NCBI GenBank assembly: GCA_018659505.1
Contig: JABJMI010000460.1
Location: 1 to 29,098, forward strand
Length of the DNA: 29,098 nucleotides
Source of the DNA: Planctomicrobium sp.
GTDB lineage: Bacteria; Planctomycetota; Planctomycetia; Planctomycetales; Planctomycetaceae
Reading direction: 5' to 3'
Part shown: in pieces, positions 1-7,886 of the stretch
How the letters are laid out: each line of letters starts with the position of its first letter
Numbering within the stretch: the first letter of the stretch is position 1
Program-made: the position numbers and the translations under genes
The notes under the pieces: generated by a model
What the model was told of the DNA's origin: nothing
Seen by the model: only the letters and a program-made list of their open reading frames with translations
Databases searched by the model: none

Positions 1-33
1 TCTAGAGCAATTAATCCCAAACTTTCTTCATAT

Positions 34-1224
34 ATGTCCACAGAAATGGCTGATACTGATGACTCTGCGACGGACGATGGATTTGTCGCTCGACAATCCG
101 CGACGTTATTCGATTCTGCGCAGCCATTAGTGCTGGAAAGTGGAGAAACACTTGGTCCAATCCAGGTTGCCTACCAGACATACGGAAAGCTTTCTCCTCG
201 GAAAGATAATACTGTCTTCATCTGCCATGCTTTGACAGGTGATGCACATGTCGCTGGACGTCATCACGAAGATGATCGAAAACCAGGTTGGTGGGATGGT
301 TTCATCGGTCCGGGAAAAGCGATTGATACAAATCGATATTTTGTTGTCTGCGCTAACATCTTAGGCGGTTGTCAGGGAACAACCGGACCAAGTTCAGAAA
401 ACCCAGTAACAGGCAAACCTTATGGTCCCGATTTCCCTTTCATCACAATCCGTGACATCGTCAATGTTCATAATGCCTTACTTGATCACTTAGACATCGA
501 AAAAGTTTTAGCGGTCGTCGGTGGAAGCCTAGGTGGCATGCAGGTTCTCGAATGGGCAGTCAGTCGACCAGATCGTGTGGGAGCCGCTGTGGTCTTGGCG
601 TCTGGACCGAAATTGAACGCTCAAGGGATTGCCTTCAACGCTGTCGGCAGACGTGCCATCTACAGCGACCCATTGTTCCATGATGGTTGGTATTACGGAG
701 AAGAAGAAAAGCCTCGTTTCGGGTTAGCACTCGCAAGGATGATTGCCCATATCACTTATCTCTCCGAACAATCGATTGAATTGAAATTCGGTCGTAAGCT
801 GCAAAATGGCGAAGAGTTCGGCTTCGATCTCAAATCAGAAACCGAGTTTCAAATTGAAAGCTATCTCCACTATCAGGGGAATCAGTTCGTCGACCGCTTC
901 GATGCCAATAGCTATCTCGCACTTACCAGAGCAATGGACTATTTCGATCTCAGCGAAGCATACGGTTCCATTGCTGATGCGCTTTCGAGAGCAAATAGCC
1001 GCTTCCTGGTTGTCTCCTATTCGACTGATTGGTTGTACCCAACCGCTCAAAGTAAGGAAATTGTCCGCTCACTAATAGAAGTCAGGAAGCATGTCACCTT
1101 CCGAGAGTTACTCAGTCCTTTCGGACATGATGCTTTCCTGATCGAACAAGAACTCCCCAAGCTCGAAGCACTCGTCAGTCCGTTTCTAGCCCGGACTTAC
1201 ACAGATGGTAGAAAGAGTAACTAA
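34..1224 (+). CDS. metX: homoserine O-acetyltransferase (MetX family)
   Basis: Transfers an acyl group, normally acetyl from acetyl-CoA, to the hydroxyl of L-homoserine, which opens the transsulfuration or direct-sulfhydrylation route to methionine in the cytoplasm. The 396-residue protein is an alpha/beta hydrolase of usual length. The nucleophile elbow GGSLGGMQ places the catalytic serine at about residue 165. Asp332 in the STDWLYP segment and His365 in FGHDAF complete the triad. NILGGCQGTTGPSS (about 108-121) is a family motif. Whether it uses acetyl- or succinyl-CoA cannot be settled by eye. The start is uncertain: there is no clear Shine-Dalgarno, and a second ATG lies four codons downstream. 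metW follows after about 217 bp in the same direction, a common metX-metW arrangement. Confidence 0.95.
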   Translation: MSTEMADTDDSATDDGFVARQSATLFDSAQPLVLESGETLGPIQVAYQTYGKLSPRKDNTVFICHALTGDAHVAGRHHEDDRKPGWWDGFIGPGKAIDTNRYFVVCANILGGCQGTTGPSSENPVTGKPYGPDFPFITIRDIVNVHNALLDHLDIEKVLAVVGGSLGGMQVLEWAVSRPDRVGAAVVLASGPKLNAQGIAFNAVGRRAIYSDPLFHDGWYYGEEEKPRFGLALARMIAHITYLSEQSIELKFGRKLQNGEEFGFDLKSETEFQIESYLHYQGNQFVDRFDANSYLALTRAMDYFDLSEAYGSIADALSRANSRFLVVSYSTDWLYPTAQSKEIVRSLIEVRKHVTFRELLSPFGHDAFLIEQELPKLEALVSPFLARTYTDGRKSN

Positions 1225-1290
1225 TGTCACGAATTTCGATGAGGTTTCAGAGAATCCGAATTCCGCAAGGTGCGTTATCAATCCATCTCG

Positions 1291-1368
1291 TTGAGAGTTG
1301 AGGGTTTAGCGTTGAGAAGCCCTTCATCTTTACGGCTCTAAACTCTTAACCCTGATCTCTCAACTCAA
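1291..1368. repeat. 7-nt periodic imperfect inverted repeat
   Basis: The left arm (1291-1317) reads as successive heptamers GTTGAGA, GTTGAGG, GTTTAGC and GTTGAGA. The right arm (about 1336-1368) is the approximate reverse complement with the same period: CTCTAAA, CTCTTAA, CCCTGAT, CTCTCAA. The arms are separated by roughly 18 bp, so a hairpin is possible. It lies between metX and metW. It is probably one copy of a dispersed extragenic repeat. A function as terminator or RNA-processing site is only an inference. Confidence 0.6.
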
Positions 1369-1441
1369 TCCGGAGACAGGCACCAATCCTCGATAAACCT
1401 GAGAAGAACTCTACAGCAATCCTGAAATGGATCACTAATAC

Positions 1442-2125
1442 ATGTGTGCTAAACGAATTCACCTCCCTGATCCGCGGGCAGCGGTCACGAATGAGTTGAT
1501 CATCGACAAGATCACGCGCGGCAGTCGAGTGATCGATCTCGGCTGTGGTGATGCTTCGCTGATTGCCAGAATTCGAGATCAGCACGATTGCGATGTCTTC
1601 GGCGTTGAACGTGACGAAGAACTCTTTGTGAGAGGAATCGAAAAAGGGGTTCCGATGTTACAAGCCGATTTGAATGCCGGTTTGATGGAACTCCCTTCTC
1701 AAAGCTTCGATTTCGCCATTCTTTCACAGACCTTGCAGCAGATAGATCGACCACTCGATCTGTTGAATGAAATTTTTCGCGTTGCGCGCAGAGCATTAGT
1801 CGTCGTGCCGAATTTCGCCCATTGGAAAATTCGCCTACAAGTCGCTTTGCGGGGTCGTGCGCCCGTGACCGATCATCTTCCGTATGAGTGGTACGAATCT
1901 CCGAACGTCCACTTTCTCTCGATGGTCGACTTCCGCGAACTGGCAGAACAGGGCAACTTCCACATTCTTCGTGAGCTCCCGATTATCGGTGACCGAGCGG
2001 TGAAAAAAGCAGCGTTCGCAAACCTGCGAGCACACAGTGCATTGTATGTGTTGGAACGTAACTTCACCGAGACAAAGAGCACACCAAAGCCAATACAAAA
2101 AGAAACCGCAACAACTTCGGTTTGA
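1442..2125 (+). CDS. metW: MetW-like SAM-dependent methyltransferase-fold protein
   Basis: MetW proteins have a class I methyltransferase fold and are associated with the homoserine acyltransferase MetX in methionine synthesis. The protein has 227 residues. It opens with DPRAAVTNELIIDKITRGSRVIDLGCGDASLI, summarised here as the SAM-binding motif I (VIDLGCGD, about residues 30-37). An acidic motif follows (FGVERDEE) and then FDFAILSQTLQQIDRP (about 92-107), typical of MetW. The C-terminal 25 residues are polar and probably disordered. It follows metX in the same orientation. The first ATG at 1442 fits the usual N-terminus, but no strong ribosome binding site is visible. Confidence 0.9.
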   Translation: MCAKRIHLPDPRAAVTNELIIDKITRGSRVIDLGCGDASLIARIRDQHDCDVFGVERDEELFVRGIEKGVPMLQADLNAGLMELPSQSFDFAILSQTLQQIDRPLDLLNEIFRVARRALVVVPNFAHWKIRLQVALRGRAPVTDHLPYEWYESPNVHFLSMVDFRELAEQGNFHILRELPIIGDRAVKKAAFANLRAHSALYVLERNFTETKSTPKPIQKETATTSV

Positions 2126-2277
2126 AGATGCTGCGGCATTCTGTTTGAGGCAAGCAAACTCTCTGATGCTCCAAGAAGAGGAGTCACGTGTACTTCTATC
2201 GACCAGTGTGACCTTGGCGATGACGTTAGATGTTGAAACGGATTCTATAGGCTCTCAGCCCTAATTCACACAATTTG

Positions 2278-2787
2278 TTAGTTAGTCTGATTGGAATTCA
2301 TACTCTGGTCGACTTTGCTACGGTAAAGGACGATTTGAATGTGATTAAATCTGGAATTTCCGGAGAGCCACCTTTGATACACCAGCAAAGGAACACCTTC
2401 AAACGACCTGCCGAAGTAGAGCGTTTGTCGAAAGTTGTCAGTTGTTGAAACCCAAGGGTAAGTTGTAAAACCGCTGCTCGGTAGACCGGTACTTTGCGCA
2501 CCGTGATGAGAATCAAACGACCAACTGGCAGAATAGAAGTCACCTGAACGGAAGGTTTTTTTCAGCTCTTCCTTCAATGCTTCAGCCAACTGGTATGCTG
2601 CTTCGTCTTCAAGTCGATCTTCGGGCCACTGCTGCATGGCAATTTCTAACTGCCTTATTTCGGGAGCGTACTGGTGATGAATAAATTCCTGATAAGAACG
2701 GAGGGTATGGTACGACCACAGGACAAATATCAACGGTAGCGCGACGACCGCAAGTGCGATTGCAATACGTCGTCGATGTCTTGCCAT
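2278..2787 (-). CDS. hypothetical membrane-anchored protein
   Basis: I do not recognise the family. From the ATG at 2787 it encodes 169 residues. A short basic N-terminus (MARHRRR) precedes one hydrophobic segment (about residues 8-24), which suggests an inner-membrane anchor with the rest outside the cytoplasm. Residues about 35-75 are rich in Glu, Ala and Leu and may be helical. The C-terminal half is aromatic and polar (segments such as YPWVSTTDNF and FGRSFEGVPLLVYQRWL). An upstream in-frame start at 2832 would add 15 residues encoded partly by a dispersed repeat and spoil the signal-anchor layout, so I prefer 2787. It lies downstream of the isomerase/DUF1080 gene in the same direction, 120 bp away. 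Confidence 0.6.
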   Translation of the reverse strand: MARHRRRIAIALAVVALPLIFVLWSYHTLRSYQEFIHHQYAPEIRQLEIAMQQWPEDRLEDEAAYQLAEALKEELKKTFRSGDFYSASWSFDSHHGAQSTGLPSSGFTTYPWVSTTDNFRQTLYFGRSFEGVPLLVYQRWLSGNSRFNHIQIVLYRSKVDQSMNSNQTN

Positions 2788-2836
2788 TAACGTATTCTCT
2801 TTGGACCTACGTGACCGCACCAAGTACAGCAATCCG

Positions 2837-2868
2837 TTTTCCTCCGTGTCTCAGTGCCTCCGTAGTGT
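2837..2868. repeat. single arm of a periodic extragenic repeat
   Basis: The stretch reads as 8-nt units CCGTGTCT, CAGTGCCT, CCGTAGTG preceded by a T-run. It resembles the 12.7-kb CTCTGTGTC family by eye. No inverted partner is seen next to it. It lies in the gap between two minus-strand genes. Confidence 0.4.
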
Positions 2869-2907
2869 CATCAATTTCACTTCCCCCAGACTTTGCAAAC
2901 TTTGCCA

Positions 2908-4368
2908 TTACTCGGGCAAACGTTTCACACGAATATTCTTAAAGTGAACGGTACTGTGCGGGTCGTGTCCCTGAAGCGCGAAAGTTCCATTGCCGATCCT
3001 TTTTTCAAGACTATCGGACTGCCCTGCTGGCTCAGTGTAATCTGTAGCAACTTTGCCATCGATTTTGATGATGACTCGGTTGCCTTTCACAATGATATGC
3101 TGAGTCCACCATGTGTTATCAGGAATCAGTTGCTGATTCACATCGTCGACTGCGTATAGGCTTCCGGTTTTGCGAGGGTCTTTGACATAGGTGTTGTTGA
3201 CCTGTGTTTCGAATCCCTGGCTTGGCCAGCCTTCATCTTGAAATGCCGTATGGAAGTAGATGCCGCCGTTGCTGTTCGCTTCAGCCATCACATCCACTTT
3301 GAGTTCGAAGTTCTTGAACGGTGCAAGTTCATCAGCATAGAACAGGTGACTTCTTGGACCGTTGCAGACAAGTGCACCATCTTTAATCTGCCACGTTTCT
3401 GGAGATTCGTTGATCTTCCAGCCGTTCATCGATTTTCCATCCCAGAGAGACACAAAGTCTTTCTCATCACTATCGAGATAAGCAACTCCACTGCGGACCG
3501 CTGCTAGGCATAGTTCAATATCAGAAAGTGGATTCTCAGGGTTCTCTTCGTACTCGAGTGAAATTGGATTGGTGTAACCGATTTCTCGCAATGCACGCAA
3601 AGTCCCTACGATGTTGAGTTCTCCCTCTCCAAGGATCGTGAAGATCTTGCCTTCTTTTTCAAGATGATTCGCTCGATTCTTCGGTAACTCTTTCATCAGC
3701 CGAGCTTTTTCTTCTGCTGAATGAATCGTCCGCACATCCTTGAAGTGGACACCAAAGACACGTTTGCCAAGTTTTTGAATCACTTCGACAGGATCTTCGT
3801 CACTGCGGAGATAGTGACCGGTGTCGACACAGGCTCCGAGGAGCGGACTACGTCCTTCAACCATTTCTAGAACATCATCTACTTTGTCGTAGAGTGCACC
3901 CGGACCATGATTGTGAATCGCAATCGGAATCTGATATTCCTCGACCAACTTTTCTAGTAGATCAAAGGTCGCTTTATCCTTCTTTGGATTGGCACTGATA
4001 GATTTCAATCCCATCGCTTTGGCGAAATCAAAGGCTTGCCGAGCTTTGGTTTCATTGTCATCAAAGCCAACGACTCCATAAGCAGCGAGCGTGATACCAG
4101 CTTCTTTAAGGATTGCTTTCTGCTCAGTGACTTTGGCAGGCAGGCTCGACATCGGAATATGCTTGGGGTACGCCTCCCAGTACTTCAGACCAAGCTTCTT
4201 AGAATGTTCAAGAGCCTGATCAACATCGAATCCTCGTAGGGAATAACTTTGAATCCCCATCTTGAATCCGCCATACGGATCGGCATCTTCCGCCGAACAA
4301 GAGCCCGTGAGGATCATCAGTCCTAATAGTGCGACGAATGATGAATGAATACTTTTCGCTGTGAGCAT
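2908..4368 (-). CDS. secreted sugar phosphate isomerase/epimerase-DUF1080 fusion
   Basis: 486 residues. A hydrophobic signal peptide (about 1-26, cleavage likely in SCSAED) predicts export. Residues about 33-295 form an AP-endonuclease-2/xylose-isomerase-type TIM barrel: GIQSYSLRGFD, IAIHNHGPG, GACVDTGHYLRS, VFGVHFKDV and ISLEYEEN carry the His, Asp and Glu expected for metal binding. Residues about 305-486 are a DUF1080 (3-keto-disaccharide hydrolase) domain: SLWDGKSMNGWK, then NGGIYFHT and GFETQVNNTY, ending in a beta-strand FKNIRVKRL. Both modules point to carbohydrate breakdown outside the cytoplasm. 3-keto-glycoside chemistry is plausible from family knowledge; the substrate is unknown. 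The gene is divergent from the one at 4559. Confidence 0.88.
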   Translation of the reverse strand: MLTAKSIHSSFVALLGLMILTGSCSAEDADPYGGFKMGIQSYSLRGFDVDQALEHSKKLGLKYWEAYPKHIPMSSLPAKVTEQKAILKEAGITLAAYGVVGFDDNETKARQAFDFAKAMGLKSISANPKKDKATFDLLEKLVEEYQIPIAIHNHGPGALYDKVDDVLEMVEGRSPLLGACVDTGHYLRSDEDPVEVIQKLGKRVFGVHFKDVRTIHSAEEKARLMKELPKNRANHLEKEGKIFTILGEGELNIVGTLRALREIGYTNPISLEYEENPENPLSDIELCLAAVRSGVAYLDSDEKDFVSLWDGKSMNGWKINESPETWQIKDGALVCNGPRSHLFYADELAPFKNFELKVDVMAEANSNGGIYFHTAFQDEGWPSQGFETQVNNTYVKDPRKTGSLYAVDDVNQQLIPDNTWWTQHIIVKGNRVIIKIDGKVATDYTEPAGQSDSLEKRIGNGTFALQGHDPHSTVHFKNIRVKRLPE

Positions 4369-4558
4369 TTAAGCACTTCTCCAGTAGGGATTTAAAATTG
4401 ATCAAAGCCCAGTATCGCGTTATTGACCCCTGATCTTCAAGCGATGGAACTGATCAGCCTGTGTAATCGGTATTATTGTCAAGTCCCGAACTAAACAGGC
4501 CGATCCTAATGATACGTGAGTTTGCATAATAACGTGCGCGGGTTGAAGGGGGCAGGGG

Positions 4559-5050
4559 ATGACTCCATGGAATAAACAACATATCTGGTTCTGGTTCGCA
4601 GCGATCATGATCGTCGCTGGGGTGGCATGTTTCCTCAGTGATGACAACACTGTGCAGGTCGTTCACAAGAATCAAAAATCTGATGAAACTGAACCACATA
4701 TTGCTCGCAGCCGAGAAAAACTCGTCGAATTGAGTGAACTGCGAAGATTGCACGCTGATCAAAATCAAGCAGAAGTTTTGGATGCGACGAAGGCAGAAAA
4801 TTGGCAAACGGCTGAATCAGATGTGTCGATTCGTCAGTTTCACAATAGACGCGAACCAGAAGAGTCAACCTCGCAGGTTCAGCGAGTGACTTATCCAGAA
4901 GCAGAATTGAGCCGAGCGACGTTATTCGCTCCAGGAAAAGCAATTACAAAGCCAAAGATTGTCCAAACTTCAGTGATAGAAGAACACAGTCAACCTAAGA
5001 AAAAGCAACTCGTCTGGTTCTCTGGTTCAATTAAGAAAATTAAAGAATGA
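4559..5050 (+). CDS. hypothetical single-pass membrane protein
   Basis: 163 residues, family not recognised. A short N-terminus with aromatic residues leads into one hydrophobic helix (about residues 8-26, WFWFAAIMIVAGVACFL). The rest is highly charged and low in hydrophobics, with a probable helix around 50-85 and a basic tail. The start has purine-rich GGGGGCAGGGG directly upstream. The next gene, an ExeA-type ATPase, begins 45 bp after the stop in the same direction, so the two are probably cotranscribed. ExeA ATPases in type II secretion work with a membrane partner (ExeB/GspB), so a partner role is possible, but I see no GspB signature. Confidence 0.6.
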   Translation: MTPWNKQHIWFWFAAIMIVAGVACFLSDDNTVQVVHKNQKSDETEPHIARSREKLVELSELRRLHADQNQAEVLDATKAENWQTAESDVSIRQFHNRREPEESTSQVQRVTYPEAELSRATLFAPGKAITKPKIVQTSVIEEHSQPKKKQLVWFSGSIKKIKE

Positions 5051-5095
5051 CGCTGAAGTCTCGACCGCTGGGTCGACCAATGTGTGAGATTAGAA

Positions 5096-5905
5096 ATGTA
5101 TGAGGCGTACTGGAATCTGAGTCAACGACCGTTTGATGACGGTGCTGCTCCCGGTTTCTATTACCCCAGCCCGACTCATCAGGCGAGCCTCCTCAAGCTG
5201 CGCTACCTGATCGAACAAAACAAAGGGATCGGACTCCTCGTCGGCGATCACGGACTCGGGAAAAGTTTCCTGATGCATGTCCTCCAGCGAGAATGCCAAA
5301 GCGAAAACTATGAACCGTTCGTGCGTCTCGTCGTTCCAGCTTTGAATGCGAGAGAGACATTAGCCTATCTGGCAAATCGACTGGGAGCGAATATCAAGGG
5401 CAGCGATAGCAGTGATGAAGTGCTGCTCGCATTAGAAGCAAAACTGAAAGAGTTGGCGGCACAAAAACAACATCCGGTATTTATTATCGATGATGCGCAT
5501 CTACTTGATGTCGAACAACTCAACCTCATCCGCCTATTTTTGAATCTACATGAAGATGGAGCGGGTCGCTTCTCAGTGATCCTCGCCGGTCGTGTCGATC
5601 TACTGGCGAAAGTCAAACGCTTGAAATCGCTTGATCAACGAGTTTCGGTTCGCATGGCATTACAGCCACTCTCCGAATCGCAAGTTGAAAATTACATCAG
5701 CCATCGCATGGAAACTGCCGGAGCGACTCAACTCTTCGACGCTCGAGCGAGTCAATCAATCTGGGAACTCTCACAAGGAATCCCAAGACGTATCAATCAA
5801 ATCTGCGACCTCTCTTTACTGGTCGGATATGTCGATCAATTGCGAACGATCACACCACTCGAGATTGAAACAGCCGCTGACGAAATTCTTTGTGTCAAAG
5901 AATAA
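5096..5905 (+). CDS. ExeA/GspA-type AAA ATPase
   Basis: 269 residues from the ATG at 5096. MYEAYWNLSQRPF is the typical N-terminus of this family, so I prefer this start over the GTG four codons upstream. Walker A is GDHGLGKS (about 50-57). Walker B is VFIIDDAH (about 128-135). Sensor-like segments follow (SVILAGR, about 165-171). The C-terminal winged region includes ELSQGIPRRINQICDLSLLVG, of which GIPRRINQ is characteristic of ExeA/TniB-like ATPases. ExeA itself continues into a transmembrane and peptidoglycan-binding part, absent here, so this is the ATPase module alone. Likely roles are envelope assembly or secretion with the upstream membrane protein; no other secretion gene lies in the window. 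Confidence 0.85.
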   Translation: MYEAYWNLSQRPFDDGAAPGFYYPSPTHQASLLKLRYLIEQNKGIGLLVGDHGLGKSFLMHVLQRECQSENYEPFVRLVVPALNARETLAYLANRLGANIKGSDSSDEVLLALEAKLKELAAQKQHPVFIIDDAHLLDVEQLNLIRLFLNLHEDGAGRFSVILAGRVDLLAKVKRLKSLDQRVSVRMALQPLSESQVENYISHRMETAGATQLFDARASQSIWELSQGIPRRINQICDLSLLVGYVDQLRTITPLEIETAADEILCVKE

Positions 5906-5919
5906 GTCTTGAATGAGTG

Positions 5920-6552
5920 TTAGTTCAGACTAAACAATGGTGGAAATTGAGACTCAGGTTCTGGACTCGCGTTTCTTAGTAGTATTTCCATAAGTAGTTC
6001 GCATCGCTGATCGACGTCGATTGCTGCAAGTAACCTTCCATAGTCTTCGGCGTTCAAGCGACAACTCGCAGCGAGAACATCGCAAAGGGTTCCGAAAGGC
6101 AACTCGTTCTCTAAAGCGGGTAGCAGCAATTGATTCTCAGCGAATACGGGAAACTTCGCGTGAAATGCAGCTAACAATTGCTCGCGTTTAGAAAGTCGTT
6201 CTGACTGTTTCGAACTCTCGTAAATATCCTGAAGCTCTTCACCGATATTGATGGCTTCCTGAACTGAAGAGAACCGCTGGCGATTGACTCCACGCAACAC
6301 AGCAGTCGCGATGTGATCGTCACCAAAGTGAATTACTTGAATCTCGACCAGACAACCAATCTCCTTCTGATTAGGTTCTCCAGATGACGAAGTGAGCAGG
6401 ACTCGATGACCGCTCAGCCAGGCGTTTTCAAAAACTCTAAGGTGCTTCTCTGCTGTGACTGTGAGTGGGAGCGACATGCCAGGGAAAATGACGACTCCCG
6501 GAAGACTCAGCTGACAGATATCGATTGCTGACTCGGCAAGCATTGTTTTCAT
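5920..6552 (-). CDS. LON substrate-binding-domain protein
   Basis: 210 residues resembling the N-terminal domain of Lon protease without the AAA and peptidase parts. The opening LPGVVIFPGMSLPLTVTAEKH is the usual LON-domain beginning (PNVVLFPGxxLPLxIFE in relatives). GCLVEIQVIHFGDDHIATAVLRGVNR matches the strand pattern in which Lon-domain proteins read GTVAEI...DGR..i.l.G..R. The C-terminal part is helical (about 110-205). Stand-alone LON proteins are common but their role is poorly defined; substrate or partner recognition is the usual guess. Four bases separate it from the DUF309 gene upstream, so the two form a probable operon. Its end faces the ATPase gene 14 bp away. Confidence 0.82.
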   Translation of the reverse strand: MKTMLAESAIDICQLSLPGVVIFPGMSLPLTVTAEKHLRVFENAWLSGHRVLLTSSSGEPNQKEIGCLVEIQVIHFGDDHIATAVLRGVNRQRFSSVQEAINIGEELQDIYESSKQSERLSKREQLLAAFHAKFPVFAENQLLLPALENELPFGTLCDVLAASCRLNAEDYGRLLAAIDVDQRCELLMEILLRNASPEPESQFPPLFSLN

Positions 6553-6556
6553 CGTA

Positions 6557-6940
6557 TTATTGATTCTTTGATAGTTTTGGGATCAGCGACTCATCGACAG
6601 AAATGTCAGTCGGATAGGATTGATGTTTTCCGAGTAATGGTTGAAAGCAGACATCAAACTGCTGCAAAAATTCATTGAGTTCGATTCCTAAACAACTCGG
6701 TTGAAAAGGCGAGAGGTATCGAACTGCGGAGTCGTGCATTTTGCGAGCACCACCGAAGTTCCCTTCTGTAAAATGGAAGAGAGAAACGGCAGCGTGAATC
6801 AGTCCTTGAAGGAATTCTCTCTCGTCGGAAAGAGTCTCCGACCAGATTTCTTCGAGGACGTCATGGCAGGCAAAATACTCATGTGCATTAAAGAGATCGA
6901 TCGCCTCAGCGAGTCTGGGATCGTTCTCTGAAACAGACAT
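6557..6940 (-). CDS. DUF309 domain protein
   Basis: 127 residues from the ATG at 6940 (MSVSENDPRL). The helical core NAHEYFACHDVLEEIW followed by REFLQGLIHAAVSLFHF and GNFGGARKMHDSAVRYL is the DUF309 signature, with conserved HE, H and E residues that may bind a metal. An upstream in-frame TTG at 6970 would add ten residues, but the ATG has an AAGGTG Shine-Dalgarno about 7 bases ahead and is preferred. No biochemical role is established for the family, as far as I know. Cotranscribed with the LON-domain gene (4-bp gap). Confidence 0.85.
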   Translation of the reverse strand: MSVSENDPRLAEAIDLFNAHEYFACHDVLEEIWSETLSDEREFLQGLIHAAVSLFHFTEGNFGGARKMHDSAVRYLSPFQPSCLGIELNEFLQQFDVCFQPLLGKHQSYPTDISVDESLIPKLSKNQ

Positions 6941-6995
6941 TTCGTCTTGCACCTTTGGAATAGAATTCAATGACCTGAAAGTCTACTGGAGAAGT

Positions 6996-7052
6996 CCCCT
7001 CTCCCCCTTGGGGAGAGGGCTAGGGTGAGGGGCAAGCCACAGTGGACTGTGG
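6996..7052. repeat. dispersed G/C-tract repeat with adjacent hairpin
   Basis: Bases 6996-7032 hold CCCCTCTCCCCC, then TTGGGGAGAGGG, then CTAGGGTGAGGGG, which can fold back on itself. Next to it CCACAG-TGGA-CTGTGG (7037-7052) is a perfect 6-bp hairpin. The first part is a widespread dispersed repeat that produces spurious peptides such as PHPSPLPKGE on the minus strand. It lies between the start of the DUF309 gene and nth, which diverge. Confidence 0.7.
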
Positions 7053-7174
7053 TGACTCAACCGTTTCTCGATATACCATCTGCAGGCGATAATAGTTCGA
7101 TTCTTTGAGAAGAGTCTAATACTTTTCGGGAAGAGATTTGCATTTATTGAAAAGCTTCGAAACACTGTAAATTC

Positions 7175-7864
7175 ATGTCAAATACTCGAAACAGTTCGTT
7201 ACCAATGCCAGATACAATTGATGCCAGAAAGAAACATGCCCGCAAGGTCGTCTCGCGACTTCGGAAGGAATTTCCTGTCGCTGAATGTGCGTTGATCCAC
7301 GAAACACCTTTTCAACTGCTCGCTGCCACGATTCTTTCCGCTCAATGCACCGATGAACGAGTCAATTCCGTTACTCCCACGCTTTTCGAGAAGTTTCCCG
7401 ATCCGCAAGCTTTAGCAAAGGGAACGCAAAAGCAAGTCGAGAAGATCGTCAAATCGCTGGGATTCTTTCGAGCGAAAGCGACCAACCTGCGAGGCATGGC
7501 GAAGAGACTGGTGGACGTGTACGACTGCGAACTTCCTCAAACGCTAGAAGAGTTGATTACTCTGCCGGGTGTTGGACGCAAGACTGCCAACGTATTGTTG
7601 GGAACGGCATTCGGAATCCCCAGTGGAGTCGTGGTCGATACGCATGTACGAAGAATTTCAAACTTACTTGGCCTGACAGAAAGTCAAAACCCAGAGATTA
7701 TTGAACGAGACCTGATAGCGATTCTCCCTAAAAAAGAATGGATCAACTATTCACACCGCATGATCCATCACGGACGCAAAACCTGTATCGCCCGTCGTCC
7801 CCAATGCCAAGACTGTTCACTCCTCAAGATCTGTCCACGTATTGGACTTGAACCGCTGGAATAA
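7175..7864 (+). CDS. nth: endonuclease III (DNA glycosylase/AP lyase)
   Basis: Removes oxidised pyrimidines from DNA and cleaves the abasic site in base-excision repair. 229 residues, slightly longer than the E. coli enzyme because of about 15 extra N-terminal residues. The helix-hairpin-helix LPGVGRKTANVLL holds the catalytic lysine at about 136. VVVDTHVRRISNLLGL holds the catalytic aspartate at about 155. The C-terminal [4Fe-4S] cysteines are C204, C211, C214 and C220 with the canonical C-x6-C-x2-C-x5-C spacing. All key residues are present. Start codons further downstream (for example Met11) are possible. It stands alone and converges with the HbpS/META gene 22 bp away. Confidence 0.97.
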   Translation: MSNTRNSSLPMPDTIDARKKHARKVVSRLRKEFPVAECALIHETPFQLLAATILSAQCTDERVNSVTPTLFEKFPDPQALAKGTQKQVEKIVKSLGFFRAKATNLRGMAKRLVDVYDCELPQTLEELITLPGVGRKTANVLLGTAFGIPSGVVVDTHVRRISNLLGLTESQNPEIIERDLIAILPKKEWINYSHRMIHHGRKTCIARRPQCQDCSLLKICPRIGLEPLE

Positions 7865-7886
7865 GAAATCTAGTTGGATTCGATCT

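Noticed and set aside
6983..7165. 60-residue minus-strand open frame containing PHPSPLPKGE
   Set aside because: The peptide is a well-known artefact of the dispersed C/G-tract repeat in this position.
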